DNA of 64,000 nt. Origin: Ancrocorticia sp039812645 (GTDB lineage: Bacteria; Actinomycetota; Actinomycetes; Actinomycetales; Actinomycetaceae). The DNA is taken from NCBI GenBank assembly GCA_039812645.1, contig JBDIAV010000001.1:1-64000 (forward strand). The letters are read 5' to 3'. Positions 1 through 7,646 of this stretch are shown here, one piece after another (positions within the stretch are counted from its first letter, which is position 1; every line of letters starts with the position of its first letter). The position numbers and the translations under genes are program-made. The notes under the pieces were generated by a model. It was not told the origin of the DNA. It saw nothing but the letters and a program-made list of their open reading frames with translations, and searched no databases.

Positions 1-48
1 GGAAAGGCAGCTTTGCTGTTAATCCTGACCGCGAGGACAAACTCGCAT

Positions 49-120
49 GGGCGATTGGCGCAGCGGGAGCGCGCTTCCCTGACACGGAAGAGGTCACTGG
101 TTCGATCCCAGTATCGCCCA
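49..120 (+). tRNA. tRNA-Val (anticodon GAC)
   Basis: The stretch folds as a complete cloverleaf. The 7-bp acceptor stem is GGGCGAT with ATCGCCC, the D stem is GCGC/GCGC, the anticodon stem is CTTCC/GGAAG with loop CTGACAC, giving anticodon GAC, and the T stem is ACTGG/CCAGT with loop TTCGATC. The discriminator is A120 and a CCA follows directly at 121-123, so the CCA end appears to be encoded. It delivers valine to GUC/GUU codons. A strong hairpin terminator follows within 11 bases. Confidence 0.97.
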
Positions 121-130
121 CCAAGAGAAA

Positions 131-160
131 GACCCGGCTTCGGCCGGGTCTTTTCGTTTT
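131..160 (+). terminator. Rho-independent terminator of tRNA-Val
   Basis: An 8-bp perfect stem GACCCGGC / GCCGGGTC with a TTCG tetraloop (131-150) is followed by a T-rich run (151-160). It ends the tRNA transcript. This is the most canonical intrinsic terminator in the window. Confidence 0.93.
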
Positions 161-258
161 GGACGACGGCGCGGCGGGTTCCCTGGCAGTAGGGTTCCCA
201 GGCATCGCGGGCAGTAGGCCAAAAGTGGTGTTTTTATTCTGAGGGTGTGTCGAACAGC

Positions 259-741
259 ATGACCCTTGACTCTGTGAGAGAAGCGACGGTGACAGACCGT
301 GGGTTGCTCGCTCGGGCGACCTTCGACAACCTGAACTCGAACGGTCCACGCTTCACCCTGCGCGAGGTTCAGGACACTCCACAGTTTCGCCACTACTACG
401 ATGGGTGGCCGAGCGGCGAGGACTTCGGACTCGTCGCCGAAGGCGAGGAAGGCGTGACCGTCGCGGTGGTCTGGTTGCGCTACTTCACCGCAGAAGACCC
501 TGGCTATGGGTTCGTTGCGGACGCCATTCCTGAGCTAAGTATCTGGGTCCACTCAGACCATCGTGGCCGAGGGATTGGTGGACGGCTCCTGAATCAAGTG
601 GCTGAGCAGGCACGAACTCGCGGCGTCAGCTCGATCAGCCTCTATGTCGAGGACGGCAATCCTGCCGCAAGGCTCTACGCTCGGCACGGCTTCCAACCCG
701 CCCCGAACAGTACCTCGGGCTGTCTACTCCTAGAACTCTGA
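259..741 (+). CDS. GNAT family N-acetyltransferase
   Basis: A 160-residue protein with a single GNAT fold that would transfer an acetyl group from acetyl-CoA to an unknown small molecule or protein amine. The acetyl-CoA pyrophosphate-binding motif A is visible as the RGRGIGGRLL stretch in the second half, and the C-terminal part ends in the usual motif-B pattern with YVEDGNPAARLYARHGF, where a residue climbs onto the substrate after the N-x-x-A-x-x-x-Y helix. The start is uncertain: a GTG at 247 lies only a few bases from the GAGGG at 241-245, while ATG 259 lies about 13 bases from it. I prefer ATG 259. It follows the tRNA terminator and stands alone; the next gene is convergent. The substrate cannot be told from sequence. 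Confidence 0.85.
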   Translation: MTLDSVREATVTDRGLLARATFDNLNSNGPRFTLREVQDTPQFRHYYDGWPSGEDFGLVAEGEEGVTVAVVWLRYFTAEDPGYGFVADAIPELSIWVHSDHRGRGIGGRLLNQVAEQARTRGVSSISLYVEDGNPAARLYARHGFQPAPNSTSGCLLLEL

Positions 742-864
742 CGCACCGGCAGCGCTCCTCGCTACCGCATGGCTTGTTTTCTGCTGGCGGAGCAACACCC
801 ATACTTGGCTCCTCGTTGAGAAGCGCAAGTCTGTGATCCAACCTGTGTACGGGGGAAGAAGATG

Positions 865-1431
865 TCAGTATTGGCTGATCTCGCGCCAGAATTGTTTGGC
901 TTGGTTGATTGTCATTGGTTCTCCGAGTATGGCGATTCTGTAGATTATTCCTCCGATTGCCGCATCCACTAGTGCTTCGGGTTGGCAGCTTTTGTCTAGT
1001 TCTCCGTGCTGCTGGGCTTTCGTGATAAGGAGGATGGCTTGTTCTTGGATAGGGTCGATGATGCGTCGGCGATATGCGGTTTGCAGATCGGGATCGCTTT
1101 GGTGATGAATGTCGAAGGCAATTGCCAGCAATGATTCTCCTTCGCCTATCAGGCTTGTCAGTGCCACTTCGGTGAGGTGGTCGAGGTCATGTTCGGTGTT
1201 CCCGGTGGGTTCAAACGACCGTTGTCCCAGGGCGTGCTCCATTGCGCCGACGACGAGGTGAGTCATCGTCGGCCAACGGCGATAGATGGTTGTCTTCGCC
1301 ACCCCTGATGCCTCGGCAATGTCGTTGATGCGAAGTCCGGCATATCCACGTTCACTCAAGAGCCTGATCGTTGATGTCAGTACCGCCTGGCTGGCCTCGG
1401 CATTACGCGGTCGTCCTCCAGGATTCTTCAT
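865..1431 (-). CDS. TetR family transcriptional regulator
   Basis: A 188-residue DNA-binding repressor of the TetR type. The N-terminal helix-turn-helix is clear, with recognition-helix residues GVAKTTIYRRW at about 43-53, preceded by the GRPRN basic arm. The C-terminal two thirds is the variable ligand-binding and dimerisation domain, so the inducer is unknown. The start is chosen at ATG 1431 because GGGAGAGG lies 11 bases upstream (complement of 1443-1450); an in-frame ATG at 1452 has no ribosome-binding site and sits inside the operator palindrome. It is transcribed divergently from the HXXEE-like gene at 1503, a pairing often seen in actinobacteria, and probably represses both. Confidence 0.88.
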   Translation of the reverse strand: MKNPGGRPRNAEASQAVLTSTIRLLSERGYAGLRINDIAEASGVAKTTIYRRWPTMTHLVVGAMEHALGQRSFEPTGNTEHDLDHLTEVALTSLIGEGESLLAIAFDIHHQSDPDLQTAYRRRIIDPIQEQAILLITKAQQHGELDKSCQPEALVDAAIGGIIYRIAILGEPMTINQAKQFWREISQY

Positions 1432-1451
1432 CTGTTCGGTTTCCTCTCCCA

Positions 1452-1480
1452 TAGTTATGCTACTAATGGTAGCGTAACTA
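1452..1480. promoter_or_regulatory. Palindromic operator between tetR and HXXEE-like gene
   Basis: Two 12-base arms, TAGTTATGCTAC (1452-1463) and GTAGCGTAACTA (1469-1480), match in 11 of 12 positions around a 5-base centre. It lies in the short divergent promoter region and is the natural binding site for the TetR protein next to it, allowing autoregulation and control of the divergent gene. The palindrome is seen directly; the protein-site pairing is inference. Confidence 0.75.
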
Positions 1481-1502
1481 GTGAAGATCGTCCTGTTGAT
1501 AA

Positions 1503-2012
1503 GTGGTTACCGTGGATAAGGCCCAAGCAGTCTCTCTCGGATTATTCGTAGCTTGGTGCATTAACGATGCCGAGGAGTTGGTGACACTTGCCGACTCCTC
1601 CAGGTTGGTTGCCGAGCGCGCGCCAGCATTCTTGCCACTGCCAGAAGCATTCCGAAGGGGAGGCTTCTCGAAGAAGCACACCTATCACGGAATTGCCACG
1701 ATGGGTGTCTTGGTAGGTACGGCTTCTCTGGCCGGGTACGTGACCCATGGGCGATCGCCGCTGTTTCGCGGTGCTCTAGTGACATTTGGGGCTCATGGAT
1801 GCACCCATGTGGCCTCGGCACTGGCCGCCTCCGCCTGGGTGTGCCTCCTTCGGAGAACCTCGGTCGTAACGCGGCTCAGGGCTCATCGACATCTGCTCTT
1901 AGCGTCAGAAATCGCCCATATAAGTGCGATAGCCAACATTAAGGGCAGATGTCGGGGTAGATGGAGATGGCCTCAGGAGCTCTGCGAGCGGGTCCTTCCG
2001 GGGCTTCGGTAG
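1503..2012 (+). CDS. HXXEE-domain-like membrane protein with altered C-terminus
   Basis: A 169-residue hydrophobic protein. The first ~110 residues look like the actinobacterial HXXEE family: an NDAEE signature at 21-25 (Asn where the family name predicts His), a His-containing FSKKHTYHG segment, a GYVTHG stretch and a GAHGCTHVAS segment. Function of the family is unknown; such genes are commonly paired with a divergent TetR. After about residue 118 the protein turns basic, and its last ~40 residues are read through the 60-bp palindromic repeat at 1891-1950, so the normal C-terminus appears replaced or frameshifted. The start is a GTG with no clear ribosome-binding site; GTG 1512 is an alternative. 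Confidence 0.6.
   Translation: MVTVDKAQAVSLGLFVAWCINDAEELVTLADSSRLVAERAPAFLPLPEAFRRGGFSKKHTYHGIATMGVLVGTASLAGYVTHGRSPLFRGALVTFGAHGCTHVASALAASAWVCLLRRTSVVTRLRAHRHLLLASEIAHISAIANIKGRCRGRWRWPQELCERVLPGLR
1891..1950. repeat. 60-bp palindromic repeat, copy A
   Basis: A 60-base element matching 57 of 60 bases with copy B at 6334-6393, in the same orientation. It is a large imperfect palindrome: outer arms ATCTGC(T/C)CTTAGCGT and its complement, with an inner stem ATCGC/GCGAT around CCATATAAGT. In this copy the outer stem extends to CGACATCTGC/GCAGATGTCG (1887-1954). Similarity to copy B continues weakly for about 30 bases to the right (TCGGGGTAG, then a GAGCTC). It overlaps the end of the HXXEE-like reading frame. 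Confidence 0.9.
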
Positions 2013-2082
2013 CAGGAATGAACACACGTGCGCAGACCGTACGATCTGACGAACCGCCGTCTGTATTGAACCGAACGTACGT

Positions 2083-2123
2083 GGTGTGAGAGGTGGAGAA
2101 GGTTACCCTCCTGCCTCTCACCT
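2083..2123 (-). terminator. Possible terminator of the helicase-nuclease gene
   Basis: GTGAGAGG (2086-2093) pairs with CCTCTCAC (2114-2121), and an inner GGAG/CTCC pairing lengthens the stem. The hairpin lies about 30 bases downstream of the helicase stop codon on the minus strand. There is no T-run, so it is only a weak intrinsic terminator candidate. Confidence 0.4.
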
Positions 2124-2150
2124 CAACCCTGATGCAATTTTCATTGAGAA

Positions 2151-5100
2151 CTAGCTCCGTGTATCAAATTGCTGTATTCGCTCAAGCGTCCGCGCGATGC
2201 GAGGGCCGAGTCGGCTGAAGCCAAGTTCTTCTTTCATGAGACGCTTCTCGTCTTCGGCTGATCTGAGAATGTTGTCTGATCGTATATATGTCAGGAGCGA
2301 GATCAGGTCTGAGTCTGGATAATCGGTGATGTTCGCGTGCCTAGCAATAGGTGGGCGAGGTAATGACCGCTGGGGTTTTTCCTCTACCGAATACTGCTCG
2401 TTTTTCGTATCCGATGCTATTGACGGCTCGCCGTTCTCGTCGGCCAGCAACGCAGCCTTGTAAGACTGAATTACCTTCTCGACTTCTGTGTCGGCATTAT
2501 TGAACCAATCAGTACTCCAAATTCTGTGGAACCTCCACCCTCGTGCTTCGAGGAGTTGTTGGCGCAGCCGGTCACGTTCTCGCGCGGTGTGCCCAGAATG
2601 ATATGACCTGCCATCGGCCTCCACTGCGAGTACATGTCGGCCTGGTTTCTCTGGGTGTCGAACTGCGAAATCAATACGATACTGCCCAACGCCTACTTGA
2701 GTGTCCAGAGCGAGTCCTGCAGCTTCTAATCGTGTCTTCACATCGATCTCGAAAGGATTGAGTGGAACGCTACTCACATTGCCATCTCTCAAATTTTCGC
2801 CGCGGGAGGCCATGAAACGTGTGAAGTGATACATCAGTTTGTAACCGGCAGAAGGATGAGCGTCGACGGCGAGATCGTCAGCGGAAAAACTCGTCACCAA
2901 GGTCATTCTTCTCTTCGCGCGGCTGATTGCGACATTTAGCCGTCGTTCACCACCGTCTCTGAGAATTGGCCCCCAGAAGTAGCGGAGTTTTCCGTCGAGT
3001 CCTTTCCCATAACCGACGGCCAGGATGATCGAATCTCGTTCGTCTCCTTGTACCCGTTCGATTGCCTTCACGAAGAACGGCTCTGTTGGCGAACTTGAGA
3101 GCGCTGCTTCAAATTCTGGGTCTTGTCGCATCGCCTCGTCTAGGGCAGCCTCTATCCTTTGTTGATGTTTGATTCCAAAAGTGATCACCCCGAGGCTCTC
3201 AGACGAGTGTTCCTGCACATGCTGTTTCACCAGGTCAACGACCTGCATCACTTCGAGTTCCGGGCTATTGGTGGTTGAGCCGATGCCTCGGCTTGGCGGT
3301 ACAGCAACATGACGTACTGCATCGATTGAGTCAATAGCGGGGAAAGTTATCAAACTGCGATCGTAGATATGTTCGTTGGAGGTTGCTATAAGACGTTCGT
3401 CCCTTGAGCGATAGTGCCACTGTAGGCTTCGGCTTTGACCTACGAGTAAACGATCCATTGAAATGAGGATGCTCTCCGCGTCACGGGTGTAACTTTGGCG
3501 AGGAGTTTCATTAACTGGCTGGCCACTCGCTGCCGAGCTGAGCTCGATTTCTTCGTCTTCGGTGTCAGTGTCCTCCATCACTTTGCTGAAGAACTCGGTT
3601 GGAGGAAGCTGCCAACTGTCACCTGCAACGATTGCTTGCTTCGCGCGCATGAGTGCAGGCACTGCGTCGGCAGGCTTAACTTGGCTCGCTTCATCGAAAA
3701 TGACCACATCGAAGCATTGATTTGCTGGCAATACGCGTGATACTTGCAATGGGCTCATTACCCAAACCGGTTTCGAGGCGAGTAGCACGTTGGGAGCCTC
3801 CGCGAGGAGCTTGCGAACGGGGCGAAATTCCCGCTTTCTCGTTACTTCAGTCCGGAGCAGACTGTGTTGATCGGGAAAGTCATCGAACGCGGTCTTGAGA
3901 AATTCCGCAGCACGTCGACGCACTCTAGCGGCATTCGCCGCCAGATGTTTCTTATCATCTTTTTGAAATTGGTCAGTGATGGCTACAATTTCTTCGCCTT
4001 GGAACGTGGCCAATTCCGGTGATTGAAAGATCGCATCATTCAGGATCGACTGGAACGTAACCCATCGAAGAATTTCACTTGGTGGACTTGAAAGCTCCTT
4101 ACCCTCCGAGAGATGATTCCGAATCATCGCGATTACTTGTTCCAGGCCGTGTTGCCGCAGCTTCGCTTGCAACTCGTTGGCGCTTACGAATCGATGAGCA
4201 ACGTTCTCGTCAGTTACAAGGGCATCAAGCAGCGCTTTCAGCTCATCGAAAGAAATTTGGAAAATATCAGATCCGCTTGTCATTGTCGAAAGAGTGGTGG
4301 ACGCATCACGGGCCTGCGCCAACATGGAATCGATTTGGTTAAGTTCGATATCAGCGAACGGCTCTCGATCTGTGTGCCAACGCTGTCGAAGGTACTGGAC
4401 TTCTTTGACAGTCGATATATACAGGCTTCGGTGGGCCGTCTTGAATTTTGAGAAGAGAGAAAAGGCAGATTTGTGACGTCGTCGCGCGTCTTTGATTCTC
4501 TGCCGATTGATCCCTGGATTGGCTTTTCGATAAACGTGATCTAGAGAGGCGAGGACGGCGTCGATATCAGGATCCTCCAGAATCTCAGGAGAGGATTCGC
4601 GGAAATTGAGCCGACTACGATGCATCGTGACCAAGTCCGATACTTGATGCCAGTGTGTGGGTGGGCCGTAACCAGCATGTTCTGCAAGTAGGTCACGGCG
4701 GTGTTGGGTGGAGTGGAGTAACCCTTGCAAATGTTGTGCTGCGGTGAGGCCACGTTGCAGTTCTTCGCGTGATTGCAAAGAAGTGCAATTCCAGTGAGAA
4801 CTATCAGCCCATCCGGGGGCTAAAGCGCCCAGACGGTAAAGGGAGTCCAAATCTTCAGCCAGCTCTTCGAGCGTGCTTGGCGTCCAATTCTGGAAAGTCG
4901 ATGTGGGAAGCCTGAGGTTTCTTCGTGCATCGCTAGGCACCGCCGATGACTTGATGCGAAGCTCGGATATGCTAATCCCCCAGCCGTGTGAGGCATCGAA
5001 CAGGGCGTCCTTGTGCGAAACCAGACGTGTACGGTTTCGTTCAAGTCGGTCATGTAGCTGAGATACGTCCGGCAACGTAACCGTGTTTTGTCTTTCGAGT

Positions 5101-6248
5101 GAGGCCCGTAGTTGCTCGCTGACAAAACGACGAGAATTATCTGCGGCAAATAGATCTAGTAATAGATGGTCAAGACCTACTTGCTTCAGTCGATCCAGCA
5201 CGGCCTCGATGGCAGCTCGTTTTTGAGCGACGAACAGTACATGTTTACCTTCCGCAATAAGTGCCGCGATGACGTTTGCAATCGTTTGGCTTTTGCCCGT
5301 TCCGGGAGGGCCTTGAACCACTAAGTTTCTACCGGCGATAGCGGCGTTCACGACAAACGATTGGCTTGCGTCTGCGTCAAGAACAAGAAACTCTGATTCG
5401 GGCGGTGTGTAGTCAGGATCGTGTTCGCTGACGTCCACGTTGGTGGCTGAGGAGCGGATAATACTCGATGCCTTCGCGTTGCCCGCGAGTGCCGCAACTA
5501 AGTCGGAGGCCATCAGCGCGTTGATATCAGTTACATCGTTGACCATCGGCTGTTTTTGATATGTGAAGGTGCCAATGATGTTCGCTGGTGTGGCTTTGAA
5601 TCCTCTGACATCTGCACACGCAACGCTCAGTGCTTCATATGCGTCAGCGAGTACAGTCTCGTTATCAACCTGGTTATTGAAGATGCTCAACAGCGCGTCT
5701 TCGTCGATCAGGGCGCCCTCGGCCTTTAAGACATGGGTGAGTACGCCATTGAGTTGCATATCTTCAGCGAGCTTGATCGTCCAAGACTCATTGTGGCCAC
5801 CTTTGCGTTCGATTGAGACCGACCGCAAGAATATTGGAGCATTTGGAACCGGTTTTTTTGAGTTTGCTTTGCACTCGCCGACCAGGTCGTGGCCTGTCGT
5901 CGCGTCTATGTGTCCACCCCAGGAGGCAAGCCCGAGAGCTAGATAGGTTACGGACACGCCATATTCTTCGACAGCTTCCTTCTGCTTTGCGGCCAGTTTT
6001 CGGCAAGCTTTGACTGCATCTGCTGCGCGTATAGAATCCGGGAAGAGACGTGTCACTGGAACAGATTTTCCGCCGAGGAGCTGCTGTAAGGCTTCCTCGT
6101 TTGCTTTCTTCAAATCGAGCTGCCCGGAGGTCTGTTTGAAGTAGAGCAGGCGATTATTTCCTCCAACATCTAGAAGTGAGTTTTTCCACTCCTTGGAGGC
6201 ACTTTCGATTGCTTCACGGTACTCGGGTGAAGACTCTGGTGTCGGCAT
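2151..6248 (-). CDS. DUF4011-helicase-nuclease, Hhe-like defence protein
   Basis: A 1365-residue multidomain protein. In order: an N-terminal DUF4011-type region (about 15-290, with SLLDVGGNNRLLYF), a superfamily 1 helicase core with Walker A GPPGTGKS at 314-321 and a Walker B/motif II IFDEASQ near 853, a GDSWQLPPTEF motif III segment shortly after, later helicase motifs (ERVQGDERDSIILAVGYG and NVAISRAKRR), then a Vsr/DUF559-type nuclease fold near 1190-1255 (RIDFAV, AVEADGRSYH, ERDRLRQQLLEARGW) and a short C-terminal DUF3320-like tail. The same architecture, DUF4011-helicase-Vsr, is the single-gene anti-phage system Hhe, so defence by nucleic-acid recognition and cleavage is the likely role. 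It stands alone, flanked by the 60-bp direct repeats, and shows A+T-richer codons than its neighbours. All key motifs seem intact. Confidence 0.85.
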   Translation of the reverse strand: MPTPESSPEYREAIESASKEWKNSLLDVGGNNRLLYFKQTSGQLDLKKANEEALQQLLGGKSVPVTRLFPDSIRAADAVKACRKLAAKQKEAVEEYGVSVTYLALGLASWGGHIDATTGHDLVGECKANSKKPVPNAPIFLRSVSIERKGGHNESWTIKLAEDMQLNGVLTHVLKAEGALIDEDALLSIFNNQVDNETVLADAYEALSVACADVRGFKATPANIIGTFTYQKQPMVNDVTDINALMASDLVAALAGNAKASSIIRSSATNVDVSEHDPDYTPPESEFLVLDADASQSFVVNAAIAGRNLVVQGPPGTGKSQTIANVIAALIAEGKHVLFVAQKRAAIEAVLDRLKQVGLDHLLLDLFAADNSRRFVSEQLRASLERQNTVTLPDVSQLHDRLERNRTRLVSHKDALFDASHGWGISISELRIKSSAVPSDARRNLRLPTSTFQNWTPSTLEELAEDLDSLYRLGALAPGWADSSHWNCTSLQSREELQRGLTAAQHLQGLLHSTQHRRDLLAEHAGYGPPTHWHQVSDLVTMHRSRLNFRESSPEILEDPDIDAVLASLDHVYRKANPGINRQRIKDARRRHKSAFSLFSKFKTAHRSLYISTVKEVQYLRQRWHTDREPFADIELNQIDSMLAQARDASTTLSTMTSGSDIFQISFDELKALLDALVTDENVAHRFVSANELQAKLRQHGLEQVIAMIRNHLSEGKELSSPPSEILRWVTFQSILNDAIFQSPELATFQGEEIVAITDQFQKDDKKHLAANAARVRRRAAEFLKTAFDDFPDQHSLLRTEVTRKREFRPVRKLLAEAPNVLLASKPVWVMSPLQVSRVLPANQCFDVVIFDEASQVKPADAVPALMRAKQAIVAGDSWQLPPTEFFSKVMEDTDTEDEEIELSSAASGQPVNETPRQSYTRDAESILISMDRLLVGQSRSLQWHYRSRDERLIATSNEHIYDRSLITFPAIDSIDAVRHVAVPPSRGIGSTTNSPELEVMQVVDLVKQHVQEHSSESLGVITFGIKHQQRIEAALDEAMRQDPEFEAALSSSPTEPFFVKAIERVQGDERDSIILAVGYGKGLDGKLRYFWGPILRDGGERRLNVAISRAKRRMTLVTSFSADDLAVDAHPSAGYKLMYHFTRFMASRGENLRDGNVSSVPLNPFEIDVKTRLEAAGLALDTQVGVGQYRIDFAVRHPEKPGRHVLAVEADGRSYHSGHTARERDRLRQQLLEARGWRFHRIWSTDWFNNADTEVEKVIQSYKAALLADENGEPSIASDTKNEQYSVEEKPQRSLPRPPIARHANITDYPDSDLISLLTYIRSDNILRSAEDEKRLMKEELGFSRLGPRIARTLERIQQFDTRS

Positions 6249-6333
6249 GGCTTCTAGGTTAGCTGTGCCCTACGACAATCGCAGTGAGTTCCAGCTAATG
6301 ATCCTGCTCATGGGTAAACACATTCGCATCCAA

Positions 6334-6393
6334 ATCTGCCCTTAGCGTCAGAAATCGCCCATATAAGTGCGATAGCCAACGCTAAGGGCAGAT
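6334..6393. repeat. 60-bp palindromic repeat, copy B
   Basis: The second copy of the element, same orientation as copy A. Its arms ATCTGCCCTTAGCGT and ACGCTAAGGGCAGAT form a perfect 15-bp stem, with the same inner ATCGC/GCGAT hairpin. The three differences from copy A fall in the arms, and the flanking outer bases of copy A pair with each other though they differ from copy B. It lies upstream of the helicase start codon, between it and the convergent-facing cupin gene. Confidence 0.9.
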
Positions 6394-6433
6394 ATCGGGG
6401 TAGGGATGGAGGCCATGAGCTCGGAGTACCTCA

Positions 6434-6847
6434 CTAATTCCAAGGGAAGGGACGCTCTTGATCGATGTCGGCGTCGTTTCCGATGGTGGCCAATGTGTCT
6501 CCGCCACCGCGGATGCACAGCCAGCGCAGCGGAACATCGCTGCCTGGTAGACAACGCAGAGCGCGCCAGGTATCGGTTCCTACACGTACGACCGTGCCCG
6601 CTTCGATGGGAAGAACCTCGTCATCGAGTGCGATCTCTCCGGTTCCTTCAAGGAATACGTAGATCTCCTCAATCTTGGAGTGGGTGTGCCAAAACGGCGA
6701 TTCGCCGCCGGGTTCAGTCACATTGACGGAAATGCCGAAGAAGGCGGACTCGAGTTCACCTTCGATGAACTTCTTACCAGGAGCCACACCCTCCAGCTTC
6801 ATCCAATCGCTGAGGGGGCCAATCTGTGAAACGGTGTAGTCACTCAT
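6434..6847 (-). CDS. Cupin domain-containing protein
   Basis: A 137-residue single-domain cupin. The metal-binding motif 1 is seen as HTHSKIEEIYVFLEG, with His54, His56 and Glu60 as probable ligands; the second motif is less typical, its last His apparently replaced in the RWLCIRGGG segment. Small cupins of this sort bind or modify small molecules, and the target is unknown. ATG 6847 (MSDYTV) is taken as start; the in-frame ATG further upstream would add residues unlike the family. It lies just beyond repeat copy B, on the same strand as the helicase and the DUF1877 gene. Confidence 0.75.
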   Translation of the reverse strand: MSDYTVSQIGPLSDWMKLEGVAPGKKFIEGELESAFFGISVNVTEPGGESPFWHTHSKIEEIYVFLEGTGEIALDDEVLPIEAGTVVRVGTDTWRALRCLPGSDVPLRWLCIRGGGDTLATIGNDADIDQERPFPWN

Positions 6848-7016
6848 GCTTCCAGAGTAACGCGTCTTATATCTCACGCAAGGGATGACATCGTTATTGG
6901 TCGATGCCATCTGGTTGTTTCCGAAGATCTGGTGCCGAAGATCTGGTCTGGCACGATGGTCGCGTTGTTGGTGCTTTCGACCGGGATGACAGCGCCCGGC
7001 CGAATCCCGGTGTTGT

Positions 7017-7538
7017 TCAACGAATGAGGTAGATGAAGCCTCGCCCAGTTTTGACTAATCCCTGCACGAAGTTTGTTGCTATCCGAATGGATCTCATCAT
7101 ATATTCGGCCTCCTCATCTGCGGACTGATGAAGAAAATCCGATCCATCTGACTTTGCCCGGATCTCTTCTTCGGAGAGTGCTGCAAGATCAGCAGCAATT
7201 GTCACAACCTCGCGTGGAGGGACTATCCGTACCCATCGATCATGCCCAAAGGGTCCCCAATTGACGTCGCCTTCAAACATGCGGAAGGCAGGACGAGGAA
7301 GAACTCTGTCATTGGCTGGCCCTGTGACTTTTTGCAGCCCTCGCCATGCCTTATCGAGATAGAGGAAGTCGCTCTCGGGAAGCCGTCGCTCGAAGGTTGC
7401 GTCCAGTATGCCTGTCGCACCCGGAGTGAAGCCCCAGGCATCTGCCAATGGATCGTCCGAGACAATGCTGTCCGGATTGTCTATTGCTTGCTGAGTCATG
7501 TCGCCGTCGAAGGCGTACGCGTAGTATCTGATTCCCAT
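7017..7538 (-). CDS. DUF1877 family protein
   Basis: A 173-residue protein opening MGIRYYAYAFD, with the family's LYLDKAWRGLQ signature at 59-69 and a long acidic C-terminal helical part. DUF1877 (YfbM-like) proteins are small and cytosolic and have no known function. There is no clear ribosome-binding site upstream of ATG 7538. It is isolated between the cupin and the alpha/beta-hydrolase, all on the minus strand, with gaps over 100 bases, so operon membership is doubtful. Confidence 0.7.
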   Translation of the reverse strand: MGIRYYAYAFDGDMTQQAIDNPDSIVSDDPLADAWGFTPGATGILDATFERRLPESDFLYLDKAWRGLQKVTGPANDRVLPRPAFRMFEGDVNWGPFGHDRWVRIVPPREVVTIAADLAALSEEEIRAKSDGSDFLHQSADEEAEYMMRSIRIATNFVQGLVKTGRGFIYLIR

Positions 7539-7646
7539 GCGACGATTGTGTACGGCTTTTCTATCGCGCGTTTTTTCTATGCACAGGTGGATAAGTTCGT
7601 TCAGAGTTTTCTGGCGGTGATGGCATTACGGCACAAGGGATCGGCT

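Larger units (their letters stand above)
1887..6393. mobile_element. Putative defence-gene insertion bounded by direct repeats
   Basis: One gene, the DUF4011-helicase-nuclease, fills the interval between two near-identical direct repeats (1891-1950 and 6334-6393). The left repeat lies inside the 3' part of the HXXEE-like gene. The helicase gene looks visibly richer in A+T and in rare-looking codons than the housekeeping genes further right. These facts suggest the gene arrived by transfer. No integrase, transposase or target duplication beyond the repeats is visible, so the mechanism is unknown and the element status is inference. Confidence 0.35.

Noticed and set aside
49..120. tRNA-Val as the integration site of the helicase unit
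   Set aside because: No second copy of the tRNA 3' end is seen near 6.4 kb or elsewhere; the repeats are unrelated to the tRNA.
1891..1950. Integron attC site
   Set aside because: The element is palindromic with an inner hairpin, but the paired RYYYAAC/GTTRRRY boxes expected of attC are not there and no integrase is present.
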